Assembly (NCBI GenBank): GCA_964374095.1
Contig: CAYJXJ010000170.1
Coordinates: 1 to 10,348 of the forward strand
Length of the DNA: 10,348 nt
Direction of reading: 5' to 3'
From: CAYJXJ01 sp964374095
Lineage (GTDB): Bacteria > Elusimicrobiota > Elusimicrobia > UBA1565 > UBA9628
Of the stretch, positions 1 to 5,236 are shown piece by piece. The stretch's first letter is position 1, and each line of letters starts with the position of its first letter. The translations under genes were made by a program, and so were the position numbers. The notes under the pieces are model-generated. The model saw only the letters and a program-made list of their open reading frames with translations. It was not told the origin of the DNA and did not search any database.

Positions 1-917
1 CGCAACGCCTTGCGCAAGCCCTCGACGGCGCGCAGGGCCGCGTCCAACTCCTTCTCCCGCGCGGCCTCCGACGGCGGGCGCAGGTCCGCGGTCGAGAGGC
101 TCGCCCATGCCTCCCTAATACGGGCGCGCGCCGACGGGTCCGTCGCCGCCGATCGAGCCAAATCCCGGACATCGGCCGCGATTCGGCCCAGCCGGCCGCC
201 GGGACCGCCGGACCCTCCGGTTGCCCCGCTTTCTGAGGCGCCGCCCCCTCCGGGAATGGAGAACGCCTGCCCTTCGTCCCGCAGAGCGGGACTGTCCCTT
301 CCTTTAATTGATTGGGATGGGACGGGGACGGCGCCCCCATGGCCGCCGGGCGCCGGGATGCCCGCTGTCGCCGATCCTCCTGCGCCGGCGTCGCTTCCCA
401 AGCCGGTCCCCCCGGATCCGACCCCTCCCGGAGATGAACCCGCCGCCCCCGCTGGGCCCGAACCCACGGCCGATCCCCCGAAGGAGGTTTCCGCGGCCGA
501 GGGCCCTCCCCCGCCGGAGTATGTTGCCTCTCCACCGCCGGGACTCGGCACGCCCGAGCCCCCACTCCCTACGGAAAGGTTAGACCCTTGCCCACCGCCC
601 CCCGAACCGGGCACCCCCGCCAAGGTTCCCCCGCCCCCGCCGGACCCCGGCAGAATAGACGACCAGGGCTTCGCGGAATCTCCCGAGGACCCCCCCGATT
701 CGGAGGCCGCGGAGGAGCTTTCGGCCTCGCCGGAGCCGCCGAAAATCTTCTGGATGGGCGCGGTCACCTTCGCGAAGAGCTCGGGCATGAAGCCCTTGAG
801 CGCCAGGCCCGCGATCAGCACGACGCCGACCACCACGGCGAGCATGATGAGGTACTCGACCGTGTTCTGTCCGGACCGGCGCGATCGGCGGCGCCCTGCC
901 TCCGTCAAGGATGCCAT
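1..917 (-). CDS. Flp/TadE-like prepilin with long Gly/Ser/Pro-rich region (partial, C-terminus beyond left edge)
   Basis: An open frame of 305 codons runs from ATG at 917 to the left edge without a stop. Residues 1-16 are basic and end in RRSG. QNTVEYLIMLAVVVGV follows, a class III (type IV pilin/Flp/TadE) leader: cleavage after G16, Glu at mature position 5, then a hydrophobic helix to about residue 40. Residues about 60-240 are low complexity, rich in Gly, Ser, Pro and Ala. From about 241 a charged, probably helical segment begins (LGRIAADVRDLAR...). The leader implies processing by a prepilin peptidase and insertion in the inner membrane, perhaps as a minor pilin or pilus-anchored surface protein. 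The Gly-rich region is much longer than in ordinary Flp pilins (about 50-80 aa). GGAGG abuts the ATG with no spacing, too close to act as a normal ribosome site; see the promoter entry. The family role is inferred from the leader only. Confidence 0.75.
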   Translation of the reverse strand, partial: MASLTEAGRRRSRRSGQNTVEYLIMLAVVVGVVLIAGLALKGFMPELFAKVTAPIQKIFGGSGEAESSSAASESGGSSGDSAKPWSSILPGSGGGGGTLAGVPGSGGGGQGSNLSVGSGGSGVPSPGGGEATYSGGGGPSAAETSFGGSAVGSGPAGAAGSSPGGVGSGGTGLGSDAGAGGSATAGIPAPGGHGGAVPVPSQSIKGRDSPALRDEGQAFSIPGGGGASESGATGGSGGPGGRLGRIAADVRDLARSAATDPSARARIREAWASLSTADLRPPSEAAREKELDAALRAVEGLRKAL

Positions 918-924
918 CCTCCGG

Positions 925-953
925 AGGATAACCCGGCGATGCCTTGGTGTCAA
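925..953 (-). promoter_or_regulatory. Sigma70-like promoter of the prepilin-like gene
   Basis: On the minus strand a perfect -35 TTGACA (953-948) is followed by a 17-base spacer and -10 TATCCT (930-925, 4/6 matches). Only 7 bases separate the -10 from the ATG at 917, so transcription would start at or next to the A of the start codon. This predicts a leaderless mRNA. The site lies in the 91-base divergent gap shared with the gene starting at 1009. Confidence 0.6.
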
Positions 954-973
954 GCCTCTTCGTGCTCAACGGA

Positions 974-1002
974 TTGAATTTCGCCGCCTCCGGGGCTACA
1001 CT
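974..1002 (+). promoter_or_regulatory. Sigma70-like promoter of the secreted beta-rich protein gene
   Basis: TTGAAT (974-979, 4/6 matches to -35) is spaced 17 bases from TACACT (997-1002, 4/6 matches to -10). The -10 ends 6 bases before the ATG at 1009, so the mRNA would be leaderless or nearly so. No Shine-Dalgarno sequence fits in the 6 remaining bases. The site is divergent from, and about 20 bases away from, the -35 of the minus-strand prepilin-like gene, so a regulator bound here could affect both genes. Confidence 0.5.
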
Positions 1003-1008
1003 TGAGGT

Positions 1009-1722
1009 ATGAGGGGCCTGCTCGGCGCCATCCTGATCTGCGCCGCCGTGCCGGCGGCCTCGCGCGCCGATACCAAAATCGGCGAGGTCCAAGCCTCGGA
1101 TGAGGCGGCCAAGGAATTCTGGTCCTGGGTGGCCATGCCGTTCGTCTGGCCCTACATCATGACCAACGAATGGCTCGAGCATCATGGGTACGGCGCGTAC
1201 CCGTACGACGGCGAGGAGCCCTACACCCGCGGCGGCCGGCCGCGCGGCTGGGAACTGACCTCCGCGGTCCAGGTGGACCGCCGGGGCCGGCGCGCCTATC
1301 ACGAATACGCCCGCATGCGCTCCGCGGGCCGAGTGGGTTGGGAGGTGGGCGTGACCTCCTTCGAGAGGGGCGCCTTGACGGATGAACGCGCCGGGGACTT
1401 CTACCACGCCCATGCCCTCATGACCTGGTTCCAGTCGGAAGCCGCGGTGCTGGATGTGGGCATGGGCGGGAGCATACTCGATAGCCCGGCTCGGCACCCG
1501 GGAATGAGCGGCTCGGTGGCCCTGGAAGCCTTCCCCATCAGGCCCCTTAACGTCGCCCTGCGCTACCAACTCGCCTTCCTAGGAGGACCCAACACCCATG
1601 AGCTCTCGGGCTCGCTGGGCTTCTCCTGGCGCTGGATCGGCGTTTCAGGAGGCTACCGGGCCTTCATCAACCCCCAGCGCAACACCCACGGACCCGAAGC
1701 CGCCTTCCGGGTCTGGTTTTGA
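1009..1722 (+). CDS. Secreted, probably outer-membrane beta-barrel-like protein of unknown function
   Basis: This 237-residue protein starts with a Sec signal peptide: MRG, then a hydrophobic stretch (LLGAILICAAVPAAS), with likely cleavage after SRA near residue 20. The mature N-terminal part (about 40-75) is rich in Trp, Tyr and Pro. The remainder is a series of alternating hydrophobic/polar stretches with many Gly and aromatic residues. It ends in FRVWF, an aromatic C-terminal residue like the signal recognised by the BAM complex. These traits point to a small outer-membrane beta-barrel, but I recognise no named family. The gene is divergent from the prepilin-like gene. The start at 1009 is favoured by the signal peptide and by a -10 element only 6 bases upstream. 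No clear terminator follows; 1723-1809 holds only an 8-base palindrome (TCACGTGA, 1734-1741). Confidence 0.72.
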   Translation: MRGLLGAILICAAVPAASRADTKIGEVQASDEAAKEFWSWVAMPFVWPYIMTNEWLEHHGYGAYPYDGEEPYTRGGRPRGWELTSAVQVDRRGRRAYHEYARMRSAGRVGWEVGVTSFERGALTDERAGDFYHAHALMTWFQSEAAVLDVGMGGSILDSPARHPGMSGSVALEAFPIRPLNVALRYQLAFLGGPNTHELSGSLGFSWRWIGVSGGYRAFINPQRNTHGPEAAFRVWF

Positions 1723-1809
1723 CGGAATCTCCCTCACGTGATGCGGCGCAGACCCCGCAGTTCTCATCGCTCAATCCCGACCTCAAGCTCTACTAGCGCC
1801 GGAGGCGCC

Positions 1810-1838
1810 TTGACACCGCCGGGAACCGGGGCTAAACT
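1810..1838 (+). promoter_or_regulatory. Sigma70-like promoter of the glycine-zipper lipoprotein gene
   Basis: A perfect -35 TTGACA (1810-1815), a 17-base spacer and -10 TAAACT (1833-1838, 4/6 matches) end 7 bases before ATG at 1846. The geometry is identical to that of the minus-strand promoter at 925-953. It predicts transcription starting at the start codon, hence a leaderless mRNA. Confidence 0.62.
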
Positions 1839-1845
1839 AACAGCT

Positions 1846-2247
1846 ATGAACAGCCGACCGGCGCTTTGGGCCCTTGCCGCCTGCGTGGGAGCCTTCTCGT
1901 CCTGCTCCAGTTGGGGCCGGTGGAAGCCCGTGGTCGACCCGCGCAGCGGCAGCACCGAAAGCTTGGATCGAGACCTCGCGGAATGCCGCGAACTGGCCCA
2001 ACAGGCTTCCGGAGGGACCGGAAAGGAGACGGCCAAGGGCGTGGCGGCGGGCGCGATCGTGGGCGCCGCCGTGGGCGCGGTGCTCGGCGCGGTCGGCGGG
2101 GACCCGGGGGAAGGGGCCGCCACCGGCGCGGCGCTCGGCGGCGTCGGGACCGGGGCGGTCAGCGGGCTTTCCGCCGAACAGGAATACAAGCGGGTCTACA
2201 TCCGGTGCATCGAGGGCCGCGGGCACCGGGTGCTCAACGCGCGTTAA
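1846..2247 (+). CDS. Glycine-zipper envelope lipoprotein
   Basis: This 133-residue protein has a short signal sequence (MNSRPALWALAACVGAFSSC). The likely lipidated Cys is C20 (FSSC); C13 (LAAC) fits a lipobox better by sequence but leaves a very short hydrophobic region. A conserved-looking segment WKPVVDP...DLAEC (about 26-47) is followed by a glycine zipper at about 65-107 with repeated GAxxG/GAxxGA units, and then EQEYKRVYIRCIEGRGHRVLN. This order matches, from memory, a family of small glycine-zipper envelope proteins of Gram-negative bacteria whose function is not settled. C47 and C121 flank the zipper and could form a disulfide. The frame is open back to 1738, but 1846 is chosen because it gives the signal sequence and sits 7 bases after a good -10. 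Confidence 0.78.
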   Translation: MNSRPALWALAACVGAFSSCSSWGRWKPVVDPRSGSTESLDRDLAECRELAQQASGGTGKETAKGVAAGAIVGAAVGAVLGAVGGDPGEGAATGAALGGVGTGAVSGLSAEQEYKRVYIRCIEGRGHRVLNAR

Positions 2248-2337
2248 GAGGCTGGTAGAAAACCGCGTTCCAACGGATCGGCTCCACCGTGGCCGACCAC
2301 AGTCGAGCCCGAGATCGCAGCATCCCACACCGGGACG

Positions 2338-2367
2338 CTCCCTGGGGGTTGCGGGAAAGCCCCGGAG
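2338..2367. repeat. Imperfect inverted repeat (possible hairpin)
   Basis: CTCC (2338-2341) and GGGG (2344-2347) pair with CCCC (2360-2363) and GGAG (2364-2367), leaving a 2-base bulge and a loop of about 12 bases. No T-tract follows on either strand, so it does not look like a standard intrinsic terminator. Confidence 0.4.
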
Positions 2368-2454
2368 TCGAGAGAGCTATTTCTAATGCAACGCATTTGG
2401 ATTCGGGACACTTCCTTCCGAACACGTCATGCCGCCCATCGGATGGATGCTATT

Positions 2455-2476
2455 CTACCTCCATCAGTGGAGGTAG
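2455..2476. repeat. Perfect 9-bp inverted repeat with 4-base loop
   Basis: CTACCTCCA (2455-2463), loop TCAG (2464-2467), TGGAGGTAG (2468-2476). This is the strongest hairpin in the gene-free stretch. Neither strand has a following T-tract, so termination is unlikely. It could be part of a structured RNA or a protein-binding site. Confidence 0.65.
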
Positions 2477-2602
2477 CCGTCGCATGAGTGCGATGCGGCC
2501 GGGGACGATCTGCCTCCCCAACGTTGCGGTCGAATCGGCGGAACATGGGCCAGGTTGCGTCCCGGTGACATTCTCGCGGGTGTGGAACCGGTGCCAGGCC
2601 TG

Positions 2603-2618
2603 CGGCTCAATTGAGCCG
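2603..2618. repeat. Perfect 16-bp palindrome, operator-like
   Basis: CGGCTCAATTGAGCCG is self-complementary over all 16 bases, centred between 2610 and 2611. Its dyad symmetry and AT-rich centre resemble binding sites of dimeric regulators. It lies about 105 bases upstream of the zinc-ribbon/scramblase-like gene. No regulator is visible in the window, so the role is speculative. Confidence 0.45.
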
Positions 2619-2723
2619 GCCGGCCGCTCGCCCTGTCGGGACCCTACAAATTTTCAGCGCACCCACAAAGGACCCGGGTGTCCCCTTTCACGCTTGGGGG
2701 ATATGCTAGCATTCGAAACCTCT

Positions 2724-3614
2724 ATGCCCATCCCCGTGGCGTGCGCCTGCGGCCGGACCTACCAGCTTAAGGAGGAACTCGCCGGCACCGAGGTCCGCTG
2801 TCCGGACTGCCGGAGGGCCATGCGGGTGCCGGGAGGGCTTCCCGACACGCCTCTGCCCGCGGGCATGGATCCCGCCTTCCACCGCAACGTCTTCCTCCTG
2901 CGGCAGCAGCACTTCGCCATCAACGAGAAATATTTCGTTTGTGATGAGGCCGGACGCGAGATCTTCTTCGTGCAGCGGCCCGCGCGCATACTCCGGAGCC
3001 TGGCCGCCGTGGCCCTTGGCCTGGCGGCCGCGGGCGGCCTGACGGCCCTGATCTGGCTGGCCGTCGGGATGATCCCGGAGCATCTCCACCACGTCCCGCT
3101 CGTCGCGTGCGCCCTCCTGTTCGTCCCGGTCTGGTTCTTCGTGACCCTCTCGGTCTACCCCAAGCGCGATGTCACCTTCTACCGGGACGCCTCGGGGGCC
3201 CAACGCCTGCTCGAGGTCCTCCAGGACCAGGTCTTCGCGCCCATCACCCAGACCTTCACCGTGCGGCTGCCGGACGCCACGGTCCTGGCGCTTTTCTCCA
3301 AGAACATCATCTACGACTTTTTCCGCAAGCGCTGGACCATCCACCGGCCCGACGGCGCCCTCTGGGCCACGGCCCGCGAGGACTCGATCCTCCTCTCTCT
3401 GCTGCGGCGGCTGCTCGGAAGCTTCTACGGCCTCCTCCGGACCAACTTCGTCATCTTCCGCGCCGACTCCGAGGACTCGATCGGCGAGTTCAACCGCAAG
3501 TTCACCATCCTCGACCGCTACGTCCTGGACATGACCGCCGACCGCGTCGGGGAGCTCGACCGCCGCGTGGCCCTGGCGCTGGGGGTGATGCTCGACACCG
3601 GGGAAAGGAGGTGA
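2724..3614 (+). CDS. Zinc-ribbon membrane protein with scramblase-like (LURP-one/PLSCR) domain
   Basis: This 296-residue protein opens with a compact zinc ribbon: C7-x-C9 and C26-x-x-C29 around GRTYQLKEELAGTEVR, as in many short zinc-ribbon N-termini of Planctomycetes and Myxobacteria. Next comes FLLRQQHFAINEKYFVCDEAG (about 55-75), resembling the opening strands of phospholipid scramblase/LURP-one folds. Two hydrophobic helices follow (about 90-115 and 122-145). The C-terminal half continues the beta-rich scramblase-like part and ends with FTILDRYVLDMTADRVGELDRRVALALGVMLD, close to the terminal helix of that superfamily. I infer a membrane-associated lipid-binding or stress protein; the activity is unknown. 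The alternative ATG at 2703 adds MLAFETS; 2724 is preferred because zinc ribbons of this kind sit at the N-terminus. No Shine-Dalgarno sequence precedes either start. The gene ends in a GTGA overlap with the rhomboid gene. Confidence 0.7.
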   Translation: MPIPVACACGRTYQLKEELAGTEVRCPDCRRAMRVPGGLPDTPLPAGMDPAFHRNVFLLRQQHFAINEKYFVCDEAGREIFFVQRPARILRSLAAVALGLAAAGGLTALIWLAVGMIPEHLHHVPLVACALLFVPVWFFVTLSVYPKRDVTFYRDASGAQRLLEVLQDQVFAPITQTFTVRLPDATVLALFSKNIIYDFFRKRWTIHRPDGALWATAREDSILLSLLRRLLGSFYGLLRTNFVIFRADSEDSIGEFNRKFTILDRYVLDMTADRVGELDRRVALALGVMLDTGERR

Positions 3615-4357
3615 TCGGCCCCCGAACCATCACCCCCGACATGCTCGATGAGCGGCCCGATTTCGAGCGGGGGATGTCCCCAGCGCCGCGCGTCTCGATC
3701 GCCTTGATCGCGGTCAACCTGCTGGCCTACGCGCTGGAGGCCGCCCAGGGCGCGACGGCGAACGCGGAGCTCCTGGCCGCGGTTGGGGCCAAGAAGGCGT
3801 CGCTGGTGGCCGGAGGCGAGTCCTGGCGCCTGCTCTCCAGCAACTTTCTGCATGGTTCCACGGGGCATCTCGTGGGAAACATGGCGGGACTCTACATCCT
3901 CGGGATGGGCTGCGAGCACGCCTTCGGCGGGGCCTTCACCTTCGCGGCCTATGTCGGCTGCGGCGTGCTCGCCACCCTCCTCAGCTGTCTGAGCCCCGAG
4001 GTCTCGGTCGGGGCCTCCGGCGCGATCTTCGGCCTGCTGGGAGCGCTGGCGGTCTCGCTCTACCGCCACCGCGACCGCCTTGCCGTGCGGGACCGGAGGA
4101 CAGGCCTGGTCCTCGTCTCATGGGCGATTTACGCCGTGATCGAGGGGGCCCTCGACCCCCGCATCGACAATCTCGCCCATGCCGGCGGGCTGCTCTCGGG
4201 GGCGGCGGTCGGACTGATCGGCGTCCCGCTGCAGCTGCGTCCGGAGCCCCGCGAGCCCGGGGGCCGCGGGGCGGCCGTGGCCGCCGCCGCGGCGGCCTGT
4301 CTCTACACCGCGTGGTATTTCTTGCCGGCCCTCGGACTGGGCCGATCGCAACACTAA
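3611..4357 (+). CDS. Rhomboid family intramembrane serine protease
   Basis: This 248-residue, multi-helix membrane protein carries the rhomboid signatures. These are an Arg/Leu-rich entry to helix 2 (ESWRLLSSNFLHGSTGHLVGNM) with H86 and N90 as oxyanion-hole residues, the catalytic serine S136 in GASGAIFGLLGAL, and catalytic H190 in NLAHAGGLLSGAAVG. Rhomboids cleave transmembrane substrates inside the bilayer; the substrate here is unknown. The first helix begins near residue 28 (VSIALIAVNLLAYAL). The GTG at 3611 overlaps the upstream stop by 4 bases (GTGA) beside AAGGAG, suggesting translational coupling. ATG at 3641 or 3674 would also leave the catalytic domain intact, so the exact start is uncertain. 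The tail after about residue 210 is a last helix and a short charged end. Adjacency to a zinc-ribbon/scramblase-like protein suggests a membrane-related function, which is inference. Confidence 0.9.
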   Translation: MIGPRTITPDMLDERPDFERGMSPAPRVSIALIAVNLLAYALEAAQGATANAELLAAVGAKKASLVAGGESWRLLSSNFLHGSTGHLVGNMAGLYILGMGCEHAFGGAFTFAAYVGCGVLATLLSCLSPEVSVGASGAIFGLLGALAVSLYRHRDRLAVRDRRTGLVLVSWAIYAVIEGALDPRIDNLAHAGGLLSGAAVGLIGVPLQLRPEPREPGGRGAAVAAAAAACLYTAWYFLPALGLGRSQH

Positions 4358-4369
4358 AGGAGGGAACCC

Positions 4370-4828
4370 ATGGACAACGCGCCACCGTCGTCGTCGCCTC
4401 AAGAAATCACGCCTGAGATGCAGGTCGCCCCGGCCCAACTCGTGCCGGCGGGATTCGGGGCGCGCTTCGTCGCCTCGTTCATCGACGGCTGCATCCTCTC
4501 CATCGCCGGATTCGCCTTGGGCCTCGCCATTGGCTTCGCCGGCATCGACGCGACGGTCTCACCGCTCCTCGCGCTGGCCCTCCAAATCGGCTACTTCACC
4601 CTCATGGTCGGCGGCGGCGGCCAAACCCTCGGCAAGAAGGCCATGAAGATCAAGGTCCTCACGGCCGACGGCGGCCCCGTGGGCTACGGCCGGGCCTTCG
4701 TGCGCTGGGCGGGCTACATTCCCTCGGCCCTGCTGCTCGGCGGGGGCTATTTGATGGCCCTGTTCACGCAGGACAACCGGGCTCTCCACGACTTCATCGC
4801 CGGCACCCGGGTCGTGGCGGTCGGCTAA
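4370..4828 (+). CDS. RDD family membrane protein
   Basis: This 152-residue protein has a polar N-terminal 25 residues and then GFGARFVASFIDGCILS, with the Arg and first Asp of the RDD signature. Two hydrophobic helices follow (about 38-58 and 63-80), then GQTLGKKAMKIKVLTADGGPVGYGRAFVRW. A third helix comes next, with the closing DNRALHDFIAGTRVV carrying the final Asp. Length and motif order match the RDD domain family (PF06271). These are inner-membrane proteins of mostly unknown function; some have been linked to Na+/H+ transport. An excellent Shine-Dalgarno sequence, AAAGGAGGG (4356-4364), lies 5 bases before ATG and begins within the rhomboid stop codon, so the gene is probably the third of the plus-strand operon. 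Its stop interlocks with that of the convergent receiver gene. Confidence 0.9.
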   Translation: MDNAPPSSSPQEITPEMQVAPAQLVPAGFGARFVASFIDGCILSIAGFALGLAIGFAGIDATVSPLLALALQIGYFTLMVGGGGQTLGKKAMKIKVLTADGGPVGYGRAFVRWAGYIPSALLLGGGYLMALFTQDNRALHDFIAGTRVVAVG

Positions 4829-4867
4829 TGAACGCCCAATAAATCGGCGACCCGGCGGGCCACGACC
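4810..4867. repeat. 9-bp inverted repeat spanning two convergent gene ends
   Basis: GGTCGTGGC (4810-4818) and GCCACGACC (4859-4867) are perfect complements separated by 40 bases that contain both stop codons. Both arms are coding and both encode Val-Val-Ala, so the symmetry may be accidental. A bidirectional terminator role is possible but there is no T-tract. Confidence 0.35.
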
Positions 4868-5181
4868 GTGGGCTTGAAGGGTTTGACGATGGCGCCGGCC
4901 GCGCCCAACTCGCGGGCCTTGGCCTCGGAGCCCGCCTCGTCGGTTTCGAGGACCGCCAGGATCGGCGCCGTCGACGCCGCCTTGAGGGCCGCCAGGCCCT
5001 CCCAGAAGTCCTTGCGGGGAAGATCGGTCGAGAGCAGGATGAGGTCGGCCCGGCGCGCCTCCTCCAGGCCTTCCTTCCAATCCCTTTTCCATAGCGGCCG
5101 ATGACCCTCTCGGCCGAGCTTCGAAAGCAGGATATTGGCCACCTGCGGGGCGTCCTCGATAATGACGATGCGCTTAGGCAT
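4825..5181 (-). CDS. Degenerate response-regulator receiver domain protein (stand-alone)
   Basis: This 118-residue protein is a single CheY-like receiver domain. It keeps the acidic pair E9/D10 (VIIEDAP) and the conserved lysine K100 in IVKPFKP. At the end of beta-3, the sequence ADLILLSTDLP places Ser51 where the phospho-acceptor Asp of PDLILLD is expected; the next Asp (D53) is two residues late. The switch Thr/Ser after beta-4 is Leu78 in my alignment (PILAVLETDEA). The protein is therefore probably not controlled by ordinary Asp phosphorylation and may work by protein-protein contact. No output domain is attached. It lies 55 bases downstream of the AhbD-like gene on the same strand, likely at the end of the oxidase operon. 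Frame and start are fixed by an upstream in-frame stop at 5187-5185. Its stop overlaps the RDD gene by 4 bases. Confidence 0.8.
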   Translation of the reverse strand: MPKRIVIIEDAPQVANILLSKLGREGHRPLWKRDWKEGLEEARRADLILLSTDLPRKDFWEGLAALKAASTAPILAVLETDEAGSEAKARELGAAGAIVKPFKPTVVARRVADLLGVH

Positions 5182-5236
5182 CCTTCACCCCGGGGAATCT
5201 CCCGGCCATGGCCCGCCGGAGCTCGGCCATGAGCGC

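Larger units (their letters stand above)
2248..2723. other. Gene-free stretch with several inverted repeats; possible structured RNA or regulatory region
   Basis: A plus-strand frame is open through this stretch, but its translation has no family resemblance and an unbiased composition, so I do not call it coding. The interval contains small AT-richer patches unlike its neighbours (about 2371-2425 and 2641-2660). It also contains several inverted repeats: 2338-2367 (imperfect), 2385-2397, 2402-2422, 2455-2476, 2603-2618 and the 10-base palindrome ATGCTAGCAT at 2703-2712. No tRNA, tmRNA, SRP RNA or RNase P RNA signature was seen. A convincing promoter for the gene at 2724 was not found; TAGCAT at 2707-2712 is a weak -10 candidate with no good -35. 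Confidence 0.5.

Noticed and set aside
10..1005. Long proline-rich plus-strand open frame opposite the prepilin-like gene
   Set aside because: It is the complement of a Gly-rich coding region (GGN/CCN). The minus-strand frame has a clear prepilin leader and a promoter, while this frame has no domain and no start signals.
580..1569. 329-codon minus-strand open frame
   Set aside because: It runs antisense through the signal-peptide-bearing gene at 1009-1722 and across the divergent promoter region. Its composition (Gly/Arg/His-rich) is typical of a GC-rich shadow frame.
1764..2386. Several overlapping open frames around the glycine-zipper gene on both strands
   Set aside because: Only the frame starting at 1846 has a signal sequence, a promoter at the right distance and family-like motifs; the others are Arg/Pro/Ala-rich shadows.
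2455..2476. Hairpin considered as an intrinsic terminator or attC-like site
   Set aside because: There is no T-tract on either strand and no integrase, attI or cassette structure nearby.
2289..2723. Upstream extension of the zinc-ribbon/scramblase-like gene
   Set aside because: The added residues look unbiased and show no motif. The zinc ribbon is expected at the N-terminus, and the stretch is rich in inverted repeats.
2248..2723. Gene-free stretch checked for tRNA, tmRNA, SRP RNA and RNase P RNA
   Set aside because: No acceptor/T-loop arrangement and none of the conserved core sequences of these RNAs was recognised. A GGTCGAATC-like string near 2529 lacks supporting stems.
4118..5104. Antisense and alternative frames over the rhomboid, RDD and receiver genes
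   Set aside because: They have no motifs and lie opposite genes with well-recognised catalytic or family residues.
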